A program made the translations under genes and the position numbers. Shown here piece by piece: positions 11,910-21,770 of a DNA stretch of 64,000 nucleotides. The notes beneath the pieces were generated by a model. The model was not told where the DNA came from. It searched no databases and was given only the letters and a program-made list of their open reading frames with translations. Numbering within the stretch: position 1 is the first letter of the stretch; each line of letters begins with the position of its first letter. This DNA comes from Diplolepis rosae (lineage: Eukaryota; Arthropoda; Insecta; Hymenoptera; Diplolepididae): positions 1,364,001 to 1,428,000 of the forward strand of contig JAPYXD010000716.1 of the NCBI GenBank assembly GCA_030998225.1. Reading direction: 5' to 3'.

Positions 11910-13404
11910 TAAAATTATAATGCATTATATATTTTTGTATTATTTTAAAATCAGTAACAATAATAATTGAAGATATATGTTGATGTTGGTAATTGGCTTT
12001 AGGGTCATAATATTTGTTATGATTTATTATTGATGAATTAATTATTAATTATATCAAATTAGATGGTTGAGTTCGATTTTCCATAGAACGATTTCAAATC
12101 CTTTAAATCTGAATTAATTATATCATTAATGTTATTTATTGCTACTAAATTATTTTATAATAGATAAGAATAATTATAATGATGATCTTGTAATCTTAAT
12201 AATAACAACACTTATGTAATAAAATTGTAATTATACAGTCACGGATGCATGACAATTGAAAGAAAAATGTGATATAGAACAGGTTTCGAATTTCAAGAAA
12301 TAATAATAGCCACGATTAAAATTTTCTCTAATAAAATAATTCTTTCTCAATCGGGCAATTCTTAACGCTTTGTAGATTTTTCAAGACTTTATGGTTGATT
12401 ATGATTATTGGAGGCAAAAAATAAGAAGTTTTACTGTTCTTTGTTCTGATAAAATAAATTAAATTTTCGTGCTACTTTTTCTTGGTTTTTTATTTCTAAA
12501 GTAAATTATTGCAATGGAAGACAATACAAGATAAAAACGATCTTAAATGTTGACTCGAAATTAAAAGATGATCACTTTTTTTGTTTACGTGACTTTAAAA
12601 ATGTTTTTGTCTTGGGTTTGCATTGATTTGTTATACATATTAACTGCTTATTGCTCTATTTCGTTTAATTTGTGGTTAAATGGAAAATAGAAAATGAGGT
12701 AATTAGTTTCTTAGGAATGGTTCTAATTATCTGCAAAAACCAGAGGCAGTTAAGCGACAAAACTTCAGTAACTTTCGTTTCTTTTCATCATTCCTCAGGC
12801 TACTTTCATGCGAGATGTGACCCGTCGCTATAAAACTGTCATCGTGTCAACGAGCATTTAATGTTAGTATTTCTCCCGTCACGTTTTATACTTTTAACTT
12901 CTAACTAGAAAAGTGAGATTGAAAAGATAATAAGACTTGAATATATTAGCGTCTTTCTTCAACTCATTAGAATTTCTATTACCCTCGATGCAAGATAATA
13001 TGTGATTAGAAATTTCTACAGTTAAGGCACTTTTCGGTGTGACAGTACCTTAAGGAAAATTAAGCCTTACGGGCTTTCGCACTCAATTTCAACAAAGTAG
13101 AGAATTTTTAAAAATTTTTAAAGGGTTTAAGGTTTCCGAAACCTAAACAGATTTATTATGAATACCCTCAGGTGTGACAACACCTTAACAAAATTAAACT
13201 CATAATTTCTTATTTAGGAGATAAAACACTTTTCTGTGTGAAAATACCCTAACATAAATTTAAGCAAAGAAAGTGAAATGCAAATTATTCGCAATCTATT
13301 TTGGAAGAGGCAACAATAAGTTTCAATGGAAAAATAATTTTTTGCAATTTTTCAAATAAACAAATTTTGTTTAGTGTCTAATTTCTGAACTCATTTTAAC
13401 AAAA
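11910..13404. other. AT-rich non-coding stretch
   Basis: No gene or family repeat is recognised. Around 13030-13270 a phrase like GGTGTGACAGTACCTTAA recurs three times in degenerate form (near 13037, 13171 and 13236), suggesting a small decayed tandem repeat. Confidence 0.45.
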
Positions 13405-14019
13405 TTCAAAGAGTAGAAGTATGGTTGGAATTCAATCTGAGCAAATCGGAGCGATTCTGAAATCTGTTTTCGAACCATTCAGAAGCATTTCGAAAAAAGT
13501 TTTGTATCTTGTTTGATGAAATACGATAAAAATAAATCCGTTTCAACCCGTACAACTCAGCTTCAATCTTTTTTGATGAAAAATGGTAAGAAATAAGTCC
13601 ACCTTGATCTCATTTATCCCGCTTCATTCCGAGGCATCAATGTAATTGAATCCGAACCAATACGAACCAAGTTTCCGATCCGAATAAATCCGATTCAATA
13701 TCACTCGGATTATTCAAACTTAATTTTCAATTTGAATTATTTTGAAAAACGTTTTGTATCTTGTTTGATGAACAACGGTAATAAATGAATTCGACTTAAT
13801 CCGCTTCATTCCGTTTTAATCCGAAACATCAATCCGAATTATTCCGGCTTTGGATTAATTCGGATTGAAGTCTCTGATTGAATCGGATTGAGTTTTGACC
13901 GATTTGATTCAAACGAGATTTAAAACGGTTTTTTCATTGGCTTGGAATGCTTTCTAAAAAGATTTCGGGATGGTTCGGATTCACCGGGATTGATTTTCTT
14001 TCTGAACCTATCGCCAGGG
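13405..14019. mobile_element. Diverged foldback element, AATCCGA-rich family (copy 1)
   Basis: The interior is full of AATCCGAA/TTCGGATT words and the phrase TTTTGTATCTTGTTTGATGA in both orientations. It matches, in diverged form, the foldback element at 46071-46656. The right end reads CTATCGCCAGGG, comparable with TACTTTCACCAGGG there. The left boundary is approximate. Confidence 0.55.
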
Positions 14020-14111
14020 TAGTTCCAAGATTTGTCAATGAGTCCATCCCCCTTATAAAAAATAAGATACTTCCGTACCGAATTTTTTTTTCATTTTTAT
14101 TATCAACTTCT

Positions 14112-14748
14112 CCCTGACGGAATTTCCGTATTAGAATTTAATTCAAGCAAATCAACACTATTCCGAGCCATTCGGGAGTCTTTCTTCAAACCATTCCAAA
14201 CAAATACGAAAAACAATTTGTAACTCTTATGGTGAAAACCATTAAAAAATCAATCCGTTTCAATCCGTGCAACTGAGCTTCAATCTAAGGCATCAATCCG
14301 AATGAATCTGAACCAATCCGAATAAATGTGAATATATCCGAAAAACGTGTTTTACCACGTTTTATGATAAACATTAAGATATCAATCCGACTTAATCCGA
14401 TTTACTGCACTTCAATTTAAGGCATCATGCTGAATAAACCTGAACCAATCCAAACCAAGTTTTCAATTCGAATGAATCCGAATAAATATGAAAATCGTCT
14501 TGTTTCTCGTTTGATGAAAAACGATAAAAAATTAATCCGATTCATTCCCAGACATCAATCAATCAATTCTGACCTGGGGTTCATTCGGATTGATTCGGAT
14601 TGAAGCGCAATGAATCGAATTAATTTATGAGCCTTTATCATCAAACAGGATACTTAACGTTTTTTGGATTGGTTCGGAATGATTTGGAATGGCTCGGAAT
14701 AGCTCTGATTCACTCGGATTGAATCACATTTCGAAACATTCGCCACAG
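14112..14748. mobile_element. Diverged foldback element, AATCCGA-rich family (copy 2)
   Basis: The left end, CCCTGACGGAATTTCCGTAT, aligns loosely with the left end of the element at 46071. The right end, ACATTCGCCACAG, aligns with that element's right end. CT lies on both sides, compatible with a 2-bp target duplication. The interior again carries AATCCGA words in one half and TCGGATT words in the other. It abuts copy 1 with about 90 bp between them. Confidence 0.55.
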
Positions 14749-14775
14749 CTCAATTTCTGATTCATTTTTACTTAC

Positions 14776-15204
14776 CACATGAGCTTTATGATGCTGGTGA
14801 TGAATCGTGTGATGATGGTGATGTCGTTTTTCCTTTGCATGATGCTTGTTATGTTTCCCACCCCTGTGGGGTGGATACGTATGGTAGAGCATGTTTACGC
14901 CAATCGATGGTTGGCGTCACCTGACCTCGGCCATGTTGCACTTTGTGATTTGCGGATTCTGCGAGTTTTGAAGATTGTTTTGGTTTGTGACTGGCAGTTG
15001 CCGAACATTCGCAGAATCTGTACTTGACTTTTGATCAGTTTGCTCAGTGTTTTGGGCACTTTGGAAAGTGAGGTTATTTTCATCGATATCCAAAGTGAAG
15101 GCGATTCTGGGATGGGGCACTAATTTCAAATTGGATCTTATTGGGGTGACAGTTGTTGCTGGATCCAGTTTTACTAGGGCAGCTTGCAATTCCAACGCAT
15201 CCAT
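14776..15204 (-). CDS. Candidate first coding exon, histidine-rich end, in-frame TGA
   Basis: This is an unrecognised minus-strand exon candidate. It starts at ATG 15204 in a good context (GCGAAAATGG), with an in-frame TAA nine bases upstream. The first 95 codons encode a polar segment beginning MDALELQAALVKLDPATTV and rich in N, Q, T and S. A single TGA followed by C lies at 14917-14919. The same frame then stays open for a histidine-rich segment including KRHHHHHTIHHQHHKAHV, ending exactly in phase 0 at a strong donor GTAAGT (complement of 14770-14775). A second possible donor, CAG|GTGACG, overlaps the TGA and would end the exon at 14921, in phase 2. The region is GC-richer than its surroundings. 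Alternatives are two overlapping chance frames, an alternative 5' splice site, or stop-codon readthrough. No continuing exon was found downstream. Confidence 0.4.
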
Positions 15205-15286
15205 TTTCGCTTCTTAACTCCTCTCTAGCTATTACAATTTTTAAATAACGTTGCCTTTAATTCTTCATTTTTTAGGAATTTATTTA

Positions 15287-15530
15287 CTCTCTAAATTTGA
15301 ATCAGTCAAAATCTACTGATTATCAGTGAAATTTGACTGATTCAAATAGCTAAAAAGAGGTTACTGTAAATCAGTCAAATTTCACTGATTATTTCAGTGA
15401 AAATTGACTGATTTGACAGTGAGAAATATTTTTTCCACTGACGAATCAGTGAAAATTAACTGATTTTACAGTGAAAAATATTTATTCACTGATAAATCAG
15501 TGAAAATTTTACTGATTCAGATTTAGAGAG
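15287..15530 (+). mobile_element. MITE, CTCTCTAAA family
   Basis: A complete, well-preserved copy flanked by TA (15285-15286 and 15531-15532). It lies about 80 bp upstream of the ATG of the minus-strand exon candidate at 14776-15204, so it may sit in that exon's 5' UTR or promoter. Confidence 0.9.
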
Positions 15531-15532
15531 TA

Positions 15533-16383
15533 TGTGATCCTCAAAGAACTTTCGAGTAATTTCAATTCTTTTAAATTCATTCAAATCCCGGAATTCTGAT
15601 GTATTGGTTGAATTGAAAGGAATTGTGGAATGTGAATTTGAATTTCTTCTAGGTTTGGTTAAATTCATTTCAATTCCATTGAATTCTAGCTTGGTAGTTT
15701 TAATCATTCTTAAATTATTTCAAAATATTTTAATTCGATTTAATTCCTAAGTTTGTTGAATTCTAATAAATAAATAACAAGATTAGAATTACATCCAATA
15801 TTACTCTGTTTGGTTAACAGAATTTACGAATTCAAAATTACTATTCCCTCTAACATTCTTTTCTAGAAATTAATAGAATTGAGAAAAAATGAATCTATCA
15901 CTTGCTAGCTCTGTTCATCTCTTTTTATTCTACGTGTATTATGGTATGTGTGTTTGATTCATCAAGAAATATTGCTGATCCTGAAAGGTAGATAAACGAG
16001 ATGATATCGGAAAATTATACAGATAGGAAAATCCTGAAGCTGAATTCATTAAAGTTGCGAATATAAGGGGAATTTGAAGCGATAAAATATACAATAATAT
16101 GTTATGTTGATCGTATTCAATATTGAGAATATACATTGTTGCTTGCTATGCTACAATCTTTATAGTCGAGCCAGCTTTATGGGATTAAAATGGTGGTTTA
16201 AGTCTCCAGCTTTCCCATTCAGGATTACTCGTATCTAAATTCACAAAATCTATAAATAATAATTTTATGCTAATGTAGATTTACTAAAACGCCATCTACA
16301 TCAAATTACTATTTTTTTACCAATAATCACAAATTATTCTGTTTTACCATTGACATTAATTATTGTCTTTGTCACATCGTTTT
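15533..16383. other. AT-rich non-coding stretch
   Basis: No gene is seen. The part up to about 15760 is rich in AATTCAATTC/GAATTT words, like the degenerate repeats elsewhere in the window. Confidence 0.45.
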
Positions 16384-16386
16384 TTA

Positions 16387-18372
16387 ATTGAGGGTCTCCG
16401 TGCAATAACCGTTTAGGCGCGCGAGACATCTTCCGTTTCTCTTTTCGCGAGGAAAAGTGCCGAAAAAGTATTGTCCCAGAGAAAATTTCGGAAAAAAAAT
16501 AAGCCAATAGAATATCAAAAAAGGCACAAATTATGTTTAAAAAATTTTCCGATCTGACTTGTCATTTCAATGTTTATCAAAGCGCGTCGAGCACCGTGTT
16601 TTTCGAGCTTCCCCAAAAAAATGTATCGAGGAAATTTTCGAGTTCAAAAAAGTTCCAGCGAGAAAGTTTTTCATTAGAGTTCAAAGAAGTTATCTAGAAA
16701 ATTTCACAACTCTAGAACAAAAACTTCGGAAGAAACAATTGAAAATGCTTTGCGCCGGAACGTTGTAGACTGCCCAGTTCCAGCTCTCGCTTGTTTCGAG
16801 TATAGATAGGTTCCGCGTTGAGAGAGAATGATCGGTCAACGTGTGAGAGTGACAAAGGAAACGCGAAAACGATCGTCTTTTGACTTTGACGAAATAATTC
16901 AATCTTTTGTTGACATTTAGGTAAGTCAGAAGCATTATCTATCACGCAACAAAATATCAAATCATAGCACACTAATCTTCCAGAGCTTCGTAATCACAAG
17001 TTTCTTTATTTGATGGCCCAATAATTCCCAAAGAAAGCCATTTGAAAATGTCGAATCAAGACAACAAAAGCATAGGGAGAAAAAGGGATTCGTAACGAAG
17101 ATAGTTGGCGTAAAAATGTGATTAAAAAAGCAAGACAAGAGGTACGATAGTAATGTTTTTATTGATTAAATTATTTTGAGACCATTTTTCCTTGGCCGTT
17201 TTACCGAAATCTTCGTTACGAATCCTTTTTCTCCCTATGTTTTTGTTGTCTTGATTCGACATTTTCAAATGGCTTTCTTTGGAAATTATTGGGCCATCAA
17301 ATAAAGAAACTTGTGATTACGAAGCTCTGGAAGATAAGTGTGCTATGATTTGATATTTTGTTGCGTGCTGAATAATGCGTCTGATTTCCCTAAATGTCAA
17401 CAAAAGATTGAATTATTTCGTCAAAGTCAAAAGACTTTCGTTTCCGCGTTTCCTTTGTTGCTATCACACGTTGACTGCTCATTCTCTCTCAACGCGGAGC
17501 CTATCTATACTCAAAACAAGCGAGAGCTCGAACTGGGCAGTCTACAATGTTCCGGCGCAAAGCATTTTCAATTGTTTCTTCCGAAGTTTTTGTTCTAGAG
17601 TTGTGAAATTTTCTAGATAACTTCTTTGAACTCTAATGAAAAACTTTCTCGCTGGAAGTTTTTCGAACTCGAAAATTTCCTCGATATTTTTTTTTGGGAA
17701 AGCTCGAAAAACCATAGAGATATTATAGATAGAGGAGACATGGCAGCCTGAAGCCTGTCAGCTCGGGCGAGAGAGAGAGTGAATTTCGGGTTAGGCTGTC
17801 TCTCGCTAACGTCGAGGCTAGCGCGGTACGCGTAGACAAAGACAGAAAAAACCACTTATCGTCTCTCTCTTTCACTCTCACCGAGTTTGCAGACTGACGT
17901 TGCCACTTACAGAGCGGCTTATGGCATGTCTCCTCTATCTATAATATCTCTATGCGAAAAACACGGTGCTCGACGCGCTTTGATAAACATTGAAATATTA
18001 ATTAACAAATTACTTTTTTTGTCCCAAATCAAGTCTTGTGAGCATCTTTAACGTATTTCACGCTAGTGTGTCAAATTTAAACTCATTTCGTGGATAAAAA
18101 ACAAAGTTTTGACGAGTTAAGCTCAAAAAAAGTATTGATTTCGATCGAATTTGTGAAGCACATTGTATTTTTTATTTCGTAAATGACAAGTCAGATCGGA
18201 AAATTTTTTAAACATAATTTGTGCCTTTTTTAATATTCTATTGGCTTATTTTTTTTTCCTTCATTTTCCGAAATTTTCTCTGGGACAATACTTTTCCGGC
18301 ACTTTGCCTCGCGAAAAGAGAAACGGAAGATGTCTCGCGCGCCTAAACGGTTATTGCACGGAGACCCTCAAT
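16387..18372. mobile_element. 2-kb foldback element with very long inverted arms
   Basis: The termini are ATTGAGGGTCTCCGTGCAAT and its inverted copy, flanked on both sides by TTA (16384-16386 and 18373-18375). A TTA/TAA 3-bp duplication is typical of PIF/Harbinger-type transposition, so that class is possible. The left arm (16387 to about 17100) is matched almost base for base by the right arm (about 17206-18372) around a central loop of about 100 bp. The right arm carries two extra pieces: a 242-bp hAT-like MITE at 17713-17954 and about 190 bp between about 17997 and 18183. No transposase is seen. Short open frames in the arms mirror each other and are by-products of the palindrome. Confidence 0.85.
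17713..17954. mobile_element. hAT-like MITE nested in the foldback element
   Basis: The terminal inverted repeats are 30 bp and perfect, beginning CATAGAGATATTATAGATAG. The 8-bp sequence CGAAAAAC is duplicated on both sides (17705-17712 and 17955-17962). The equivalent unoccupied site is visible in the opposite arm of the host foldback near 16596-16605. An 8-bp duplication fits the hAT superfamily. The interior is GC-richer and non-coding. Confidence 0.9.
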
Positions 18373-18375
18373 TTA

Positions 18376-19480
18376 CCAGTCGAAGTTAAATTTCGTAAAT
18401 AAATATTGCAAGGAGGAGAGATTAAACTACCTGGGAAAAGAGACAAGGATATTCGAGAAGTGATTTTGAGAAAAGGACTTGTGGTTTCGTTTGAAATTAA
18501 AATCATTATCTGACAGCGGTACAGAATGTGAAGACGAAATTCCAGGAACTCCTCTTTGTGGCAGGAATAGCAGGTGATTCCTCATGAACAGTTTGCGAAG
18601 TGTCGATGTACCCTGAGATTATTTCCTTTGTCTTTTTTTTGCAGGTCAATCACTTTACATACAGAGTGATTCAATTCTTGGAAACTAATAAAAAATAATT
18701 TGAAATTTTTGTATCAAATTAGATTTTTCGAATGAATTTCAATTCCTTGCTATTCCATATATTTTGCCTCTGAGTCTTTTTAATTGCATCGATTTAATCA
18801 GACTTAATGGCATTTATTTGCATTCCGTAGTATTTCAGTGGGATAATTTTAATAATTTTGAATTCTACTCGAACCTCTCTAATTTGGAACTCGTTGTATT
18901 CAGTCGTTTTTGACTTAAATACATTTTTGAACATTGGAACTTTTTAAAATTTTACCTCTAGGAAATTAATTGATTGTTATATTTTGAATCGCTTTGTATA
19001 TTTCTTTAGGGCAGAGAACTTGGACCCACGATGACGTCTTTCGCCCACGATTGCCCTTACGCGGAAAGAAAAGTATTGTCAGGACAAATACACAAAGATC
19101 ATGAAGTATTCGATCTGGTCATAAAGGAGATAAAAAATACCAGGATAAAATATCACATGGTATCAACCTGCCGTAATTAAATATCCGAGCTGAACAAATA
19201 ATAAAACAGAATTGTAGAACCAATTTAATCATGTCTTTAAATGTCAATTTTCCTTTTATTCTCTGCTTCATATTCTTCTTTTTACAGCTACTAATTAACG
19301 CTAAAATGCATTTTAATTAACATTAAAAGTCTTTTTATTACAAAAATAAAATAGTGTTCATATTTCATTTGATTCTACCAGTGTAAAATGTTATAATGAA
19401 CATTTTTATTTTATACTTTATGGATAATAGTATTATATATAATTGAAGATATGTGTTGATGTTATATCTTCAATTATTAA
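18376..19480. other. Non-coding stretch with a small hairpin
   Basis: No gene is seen. At about 19441-19475 an 11-bp arm AATTGAAGATA faces its inverted copy TATCTTCAATT, forming a short hairpin just before the GGGGGGAGA element end at 19485. Confidence 0.45.
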
Positions 19481-19505
19481 TTAAGGGGGGAGACTCATGT
19501 AAATT
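19481..19505 (+). mobile_element. Solo left end of a TTAA-GGGGGGAGA element
   Basis: TTAAGGGGGGAGACTC matches the terminus of the complete foldback at 60122-60815. No matching right end (TCTCCCCCCTTAA) is present in the next few kilobases, so this is a truncated or rearranged copy. The foldback at 19600-20484 follows directly and may be part of it. Confidence 0.55.
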
Positions 19506-19599
19506 ACCAAAAATGAATACTATTTAATTAAGGCTACAAAATAAAAACTATTCGACAGATCTTTTTCAAATTTTTACGATATATTATCTATACTTTATA

Positions 19600-20484
19600 C
19601 ATCTAAAAATCACAGTCAAATTTGGCACTTGATACAAAATGGCGGACTTTAATGGCGGCAAAGCACTGGTGTGCAGGATTACACAAAAACTACTCATTCG
19701 ATTGATTTCATATTTTGTAGGTATTTAGGTGAAACAATTATCTACAATTTGTATGGATTATTTTTTCAAATATGTTAAATTAAACAATACTTTTTGCACA
19801 ATTAAACAAGAAAAAAATGCTCAAAATTCAAAATTTTTTTATTTAAAGAATTTGAAAATCTTTCTGTGGAAAAAAGACGCTTTTGACTGCGCTGGGATTT
19901 GAGCCCAGGTCTTTCGATTACCGGTCGACTGCTCTAACCACTGAGCTACACAGGCGTCCGACATCTAATTCTCCACAGGATCGACCGGCAATTGAAAGAC
20001 CTGGGCTCGAATCCCAGCGCAGTCGAAAGCGTCTTTTTTCCCCAGAAAGATTTTCAAATTCTTTAAATATTTGAATTCAATTGCATTATTTGCGATATAA
20101 GAGTTTGAAATTGTCTACGAGGACAACTGTCGACGACAACGTATCCTATCTGATACGCGACTAGTGATAATGTTACTCCGATAATGACTCCGATAATGTA
20201 GGCAGTGACAAAATTTTCTAACTCACCTAATTAATTTGAAATCAAATTTTTTTAAAAATCATGTTAAAAATATTCAATTCTGCATTTTTTATTCAAATTT
20301 TTTCATTCGTCTTGTACAGAATATCATAAAAATAAAAATCTTTGACATTTTTCAGATTCCAATTGATGCAGCTTACGCAATCATGCACAACGTTTGGGGC
20401 CTCTTGTGAAAATATAGTTACTTTGCCGCCATTAAAGTCCGCCATTTTGTATCGAGTGCCAAATTTGACTGTGATTTTTAGATG
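19600..20484. mobile_element. Foldback element with tRNA-like inverted core
   Basis: The outer inverted repeats, about 65-70 bp, begin CATCTAAAAATCACAGTCAA and include a GGCGGACTTTAATGGCGG block. They face each other at 19600-19668 and about 20417-20484. A second inverted pair lies inside (about 19845-19929 and 19980-20066) and carries tRNA-like sequence. No open frame of note and no clear target duplication are seen. Confidence 0.75.
19885..19959 (-). pseudogene. tRNA-Thr(GGT)-like sequence
   Basis: On the minus strand the sequence has a D arm with a box A match (TAGCTCAGTGG), an anticodon arm whose loop CCGGTAA would give anticodon GGT (Thr), and a paired T arm around GGGCTCAAATCCC (box B-like). 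The 5' and 3' ends do not pair as an acceptor stem, so it is not an intact tRNA gene. It fits a tRNA-derived (SINE-like) fragment. A 3'-half copy lies inverted at about 19979-20030, with an even better box B (GGCTCGAATCC). Confidence 0.6.
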
Positions 20485-21770
20485 TCCAGAATATGAATAT
20501 AATACATAATTTCAAGAATTTGGAATCCCAGGAATAGGCAATTATCAATTCATTATCTTGATTGAAGAAAAGGAGAATTGAGATTTTGAAAATGAGATTT
20601 CGATTCCATTGAGTACCACAATTTAAAGTCATACTCTTCGACTAAACTCAAAAGCGTTTCATGATAAAATTTCTACTTCAGGGAATTTGAAATAGATTCA
20701 GATTTATTGCGTTCTACTAAATTGAATTAAATCCCGGCAAGTTTATTTCAATTCTGCTGAGTTGGTCGCGGTAATTTCTGAGACAGATCCTGGTGATCTG
20801 GAAAGTGATCGAGAGATGCTGCTGAGGATTTTTTTTGCGAAAGCATTAACAGAGATCGTTGTGGAAATTGTACTTGAACCTTTTGCTCGTTAAATTAACA
20901 ATTTCACAGGAACTAGTTTATGGCGTCACGAATCCTGCGTAACGGCTGATGGGCGAGGCTTGGGCATTTTTATTCTTTGTGAGCTCTCTAGGCGCGAGAT
21001 GTTCAGCCAGAATCCTGTTCGTGAATGTATATATGGAATAGGTACCGGGATGTAGTCTTGAGGTTACGAGTCAAGGGTCACTTATTATTGCGGCCTGATG
21101 ACTGCCCATGCCAAGTGTAAGTTGAGGTTATTCGAGCTTGGTCTGTAATGGCAATAATTACCGACCAATAACGAACATTCTGCTCCTATGGAGTTTCAGA
21201 TCGTGTTCACTTACTTACTCATCGAGAGGGATCAATGCTAACTGACCATTAACGCAAAACTCTCGGAGATCAGATTCAAACTTTATATTATTAAAAAGAA
21301 ATGCATAAATATCTATTGAAATGTACTTCCATTCAAGAGCGCCCTTTGACATTATTTTACTATCAAAAGAAATTCAAATCCGATTCGTCCAAAATTGTAT
21401 TTCTTGAGAATCACATTAATTTAGGAATAAATTATGGAGCATTGTTGGACATCAGTAAAAAAAGATAAGAAATATAGTTTATGGTTTAGAGGCGAAGCGG
21501 AGGATTTTAAAAAATGGAACGTATTGAAACGAAAGGGTGTCAAGAGTCTTTTGGTCGTTATCTGATGCATTTTTGCTCCATTTGTCATCTTGAAAAAGAT
21601 GAGAACTTGAAGAGGGGAGAGTAGTACACAATGGATCGGAATATATATTACTATACTTATGCCAATTTTTATCAAGCTTCTACAAAAAAATCCTCTATTC
21701 TTCTATTTTCAAGGAATATTGAAAAAGAAAATCCGCAATTCATATGAGGACAAACTTATGAAAATAACTT
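20485..21770. other. Unique stretch, GC-richer between 20770 and 21240
   Basis: No gene is recognised. The section 20770-21240 is visibly less AT-rich and non-repetitive, which makes it a candidate conserved non-coding or regulatory block. The sequence cannot prove this. Confidence 0.35.

Noticed and set aside
14779..15027. 82-codon plus-strand frame rich in methionine
   Set aside because: It is the antisense of the histidine-rich minus-strand segment (CAT codons read as ATG).
16690..17620. Paired 81-86-codon frames with nearly identical proteins
   Set aside because: They are by-products of the long inverted arms of the 16387-18372 element.
19885..19959. Functional tRNA-Thr gene
   Set aside because: The acceptor stem does not pair and the sequence lies in a foldback core, so it is at best a tRNA-derived fragment.
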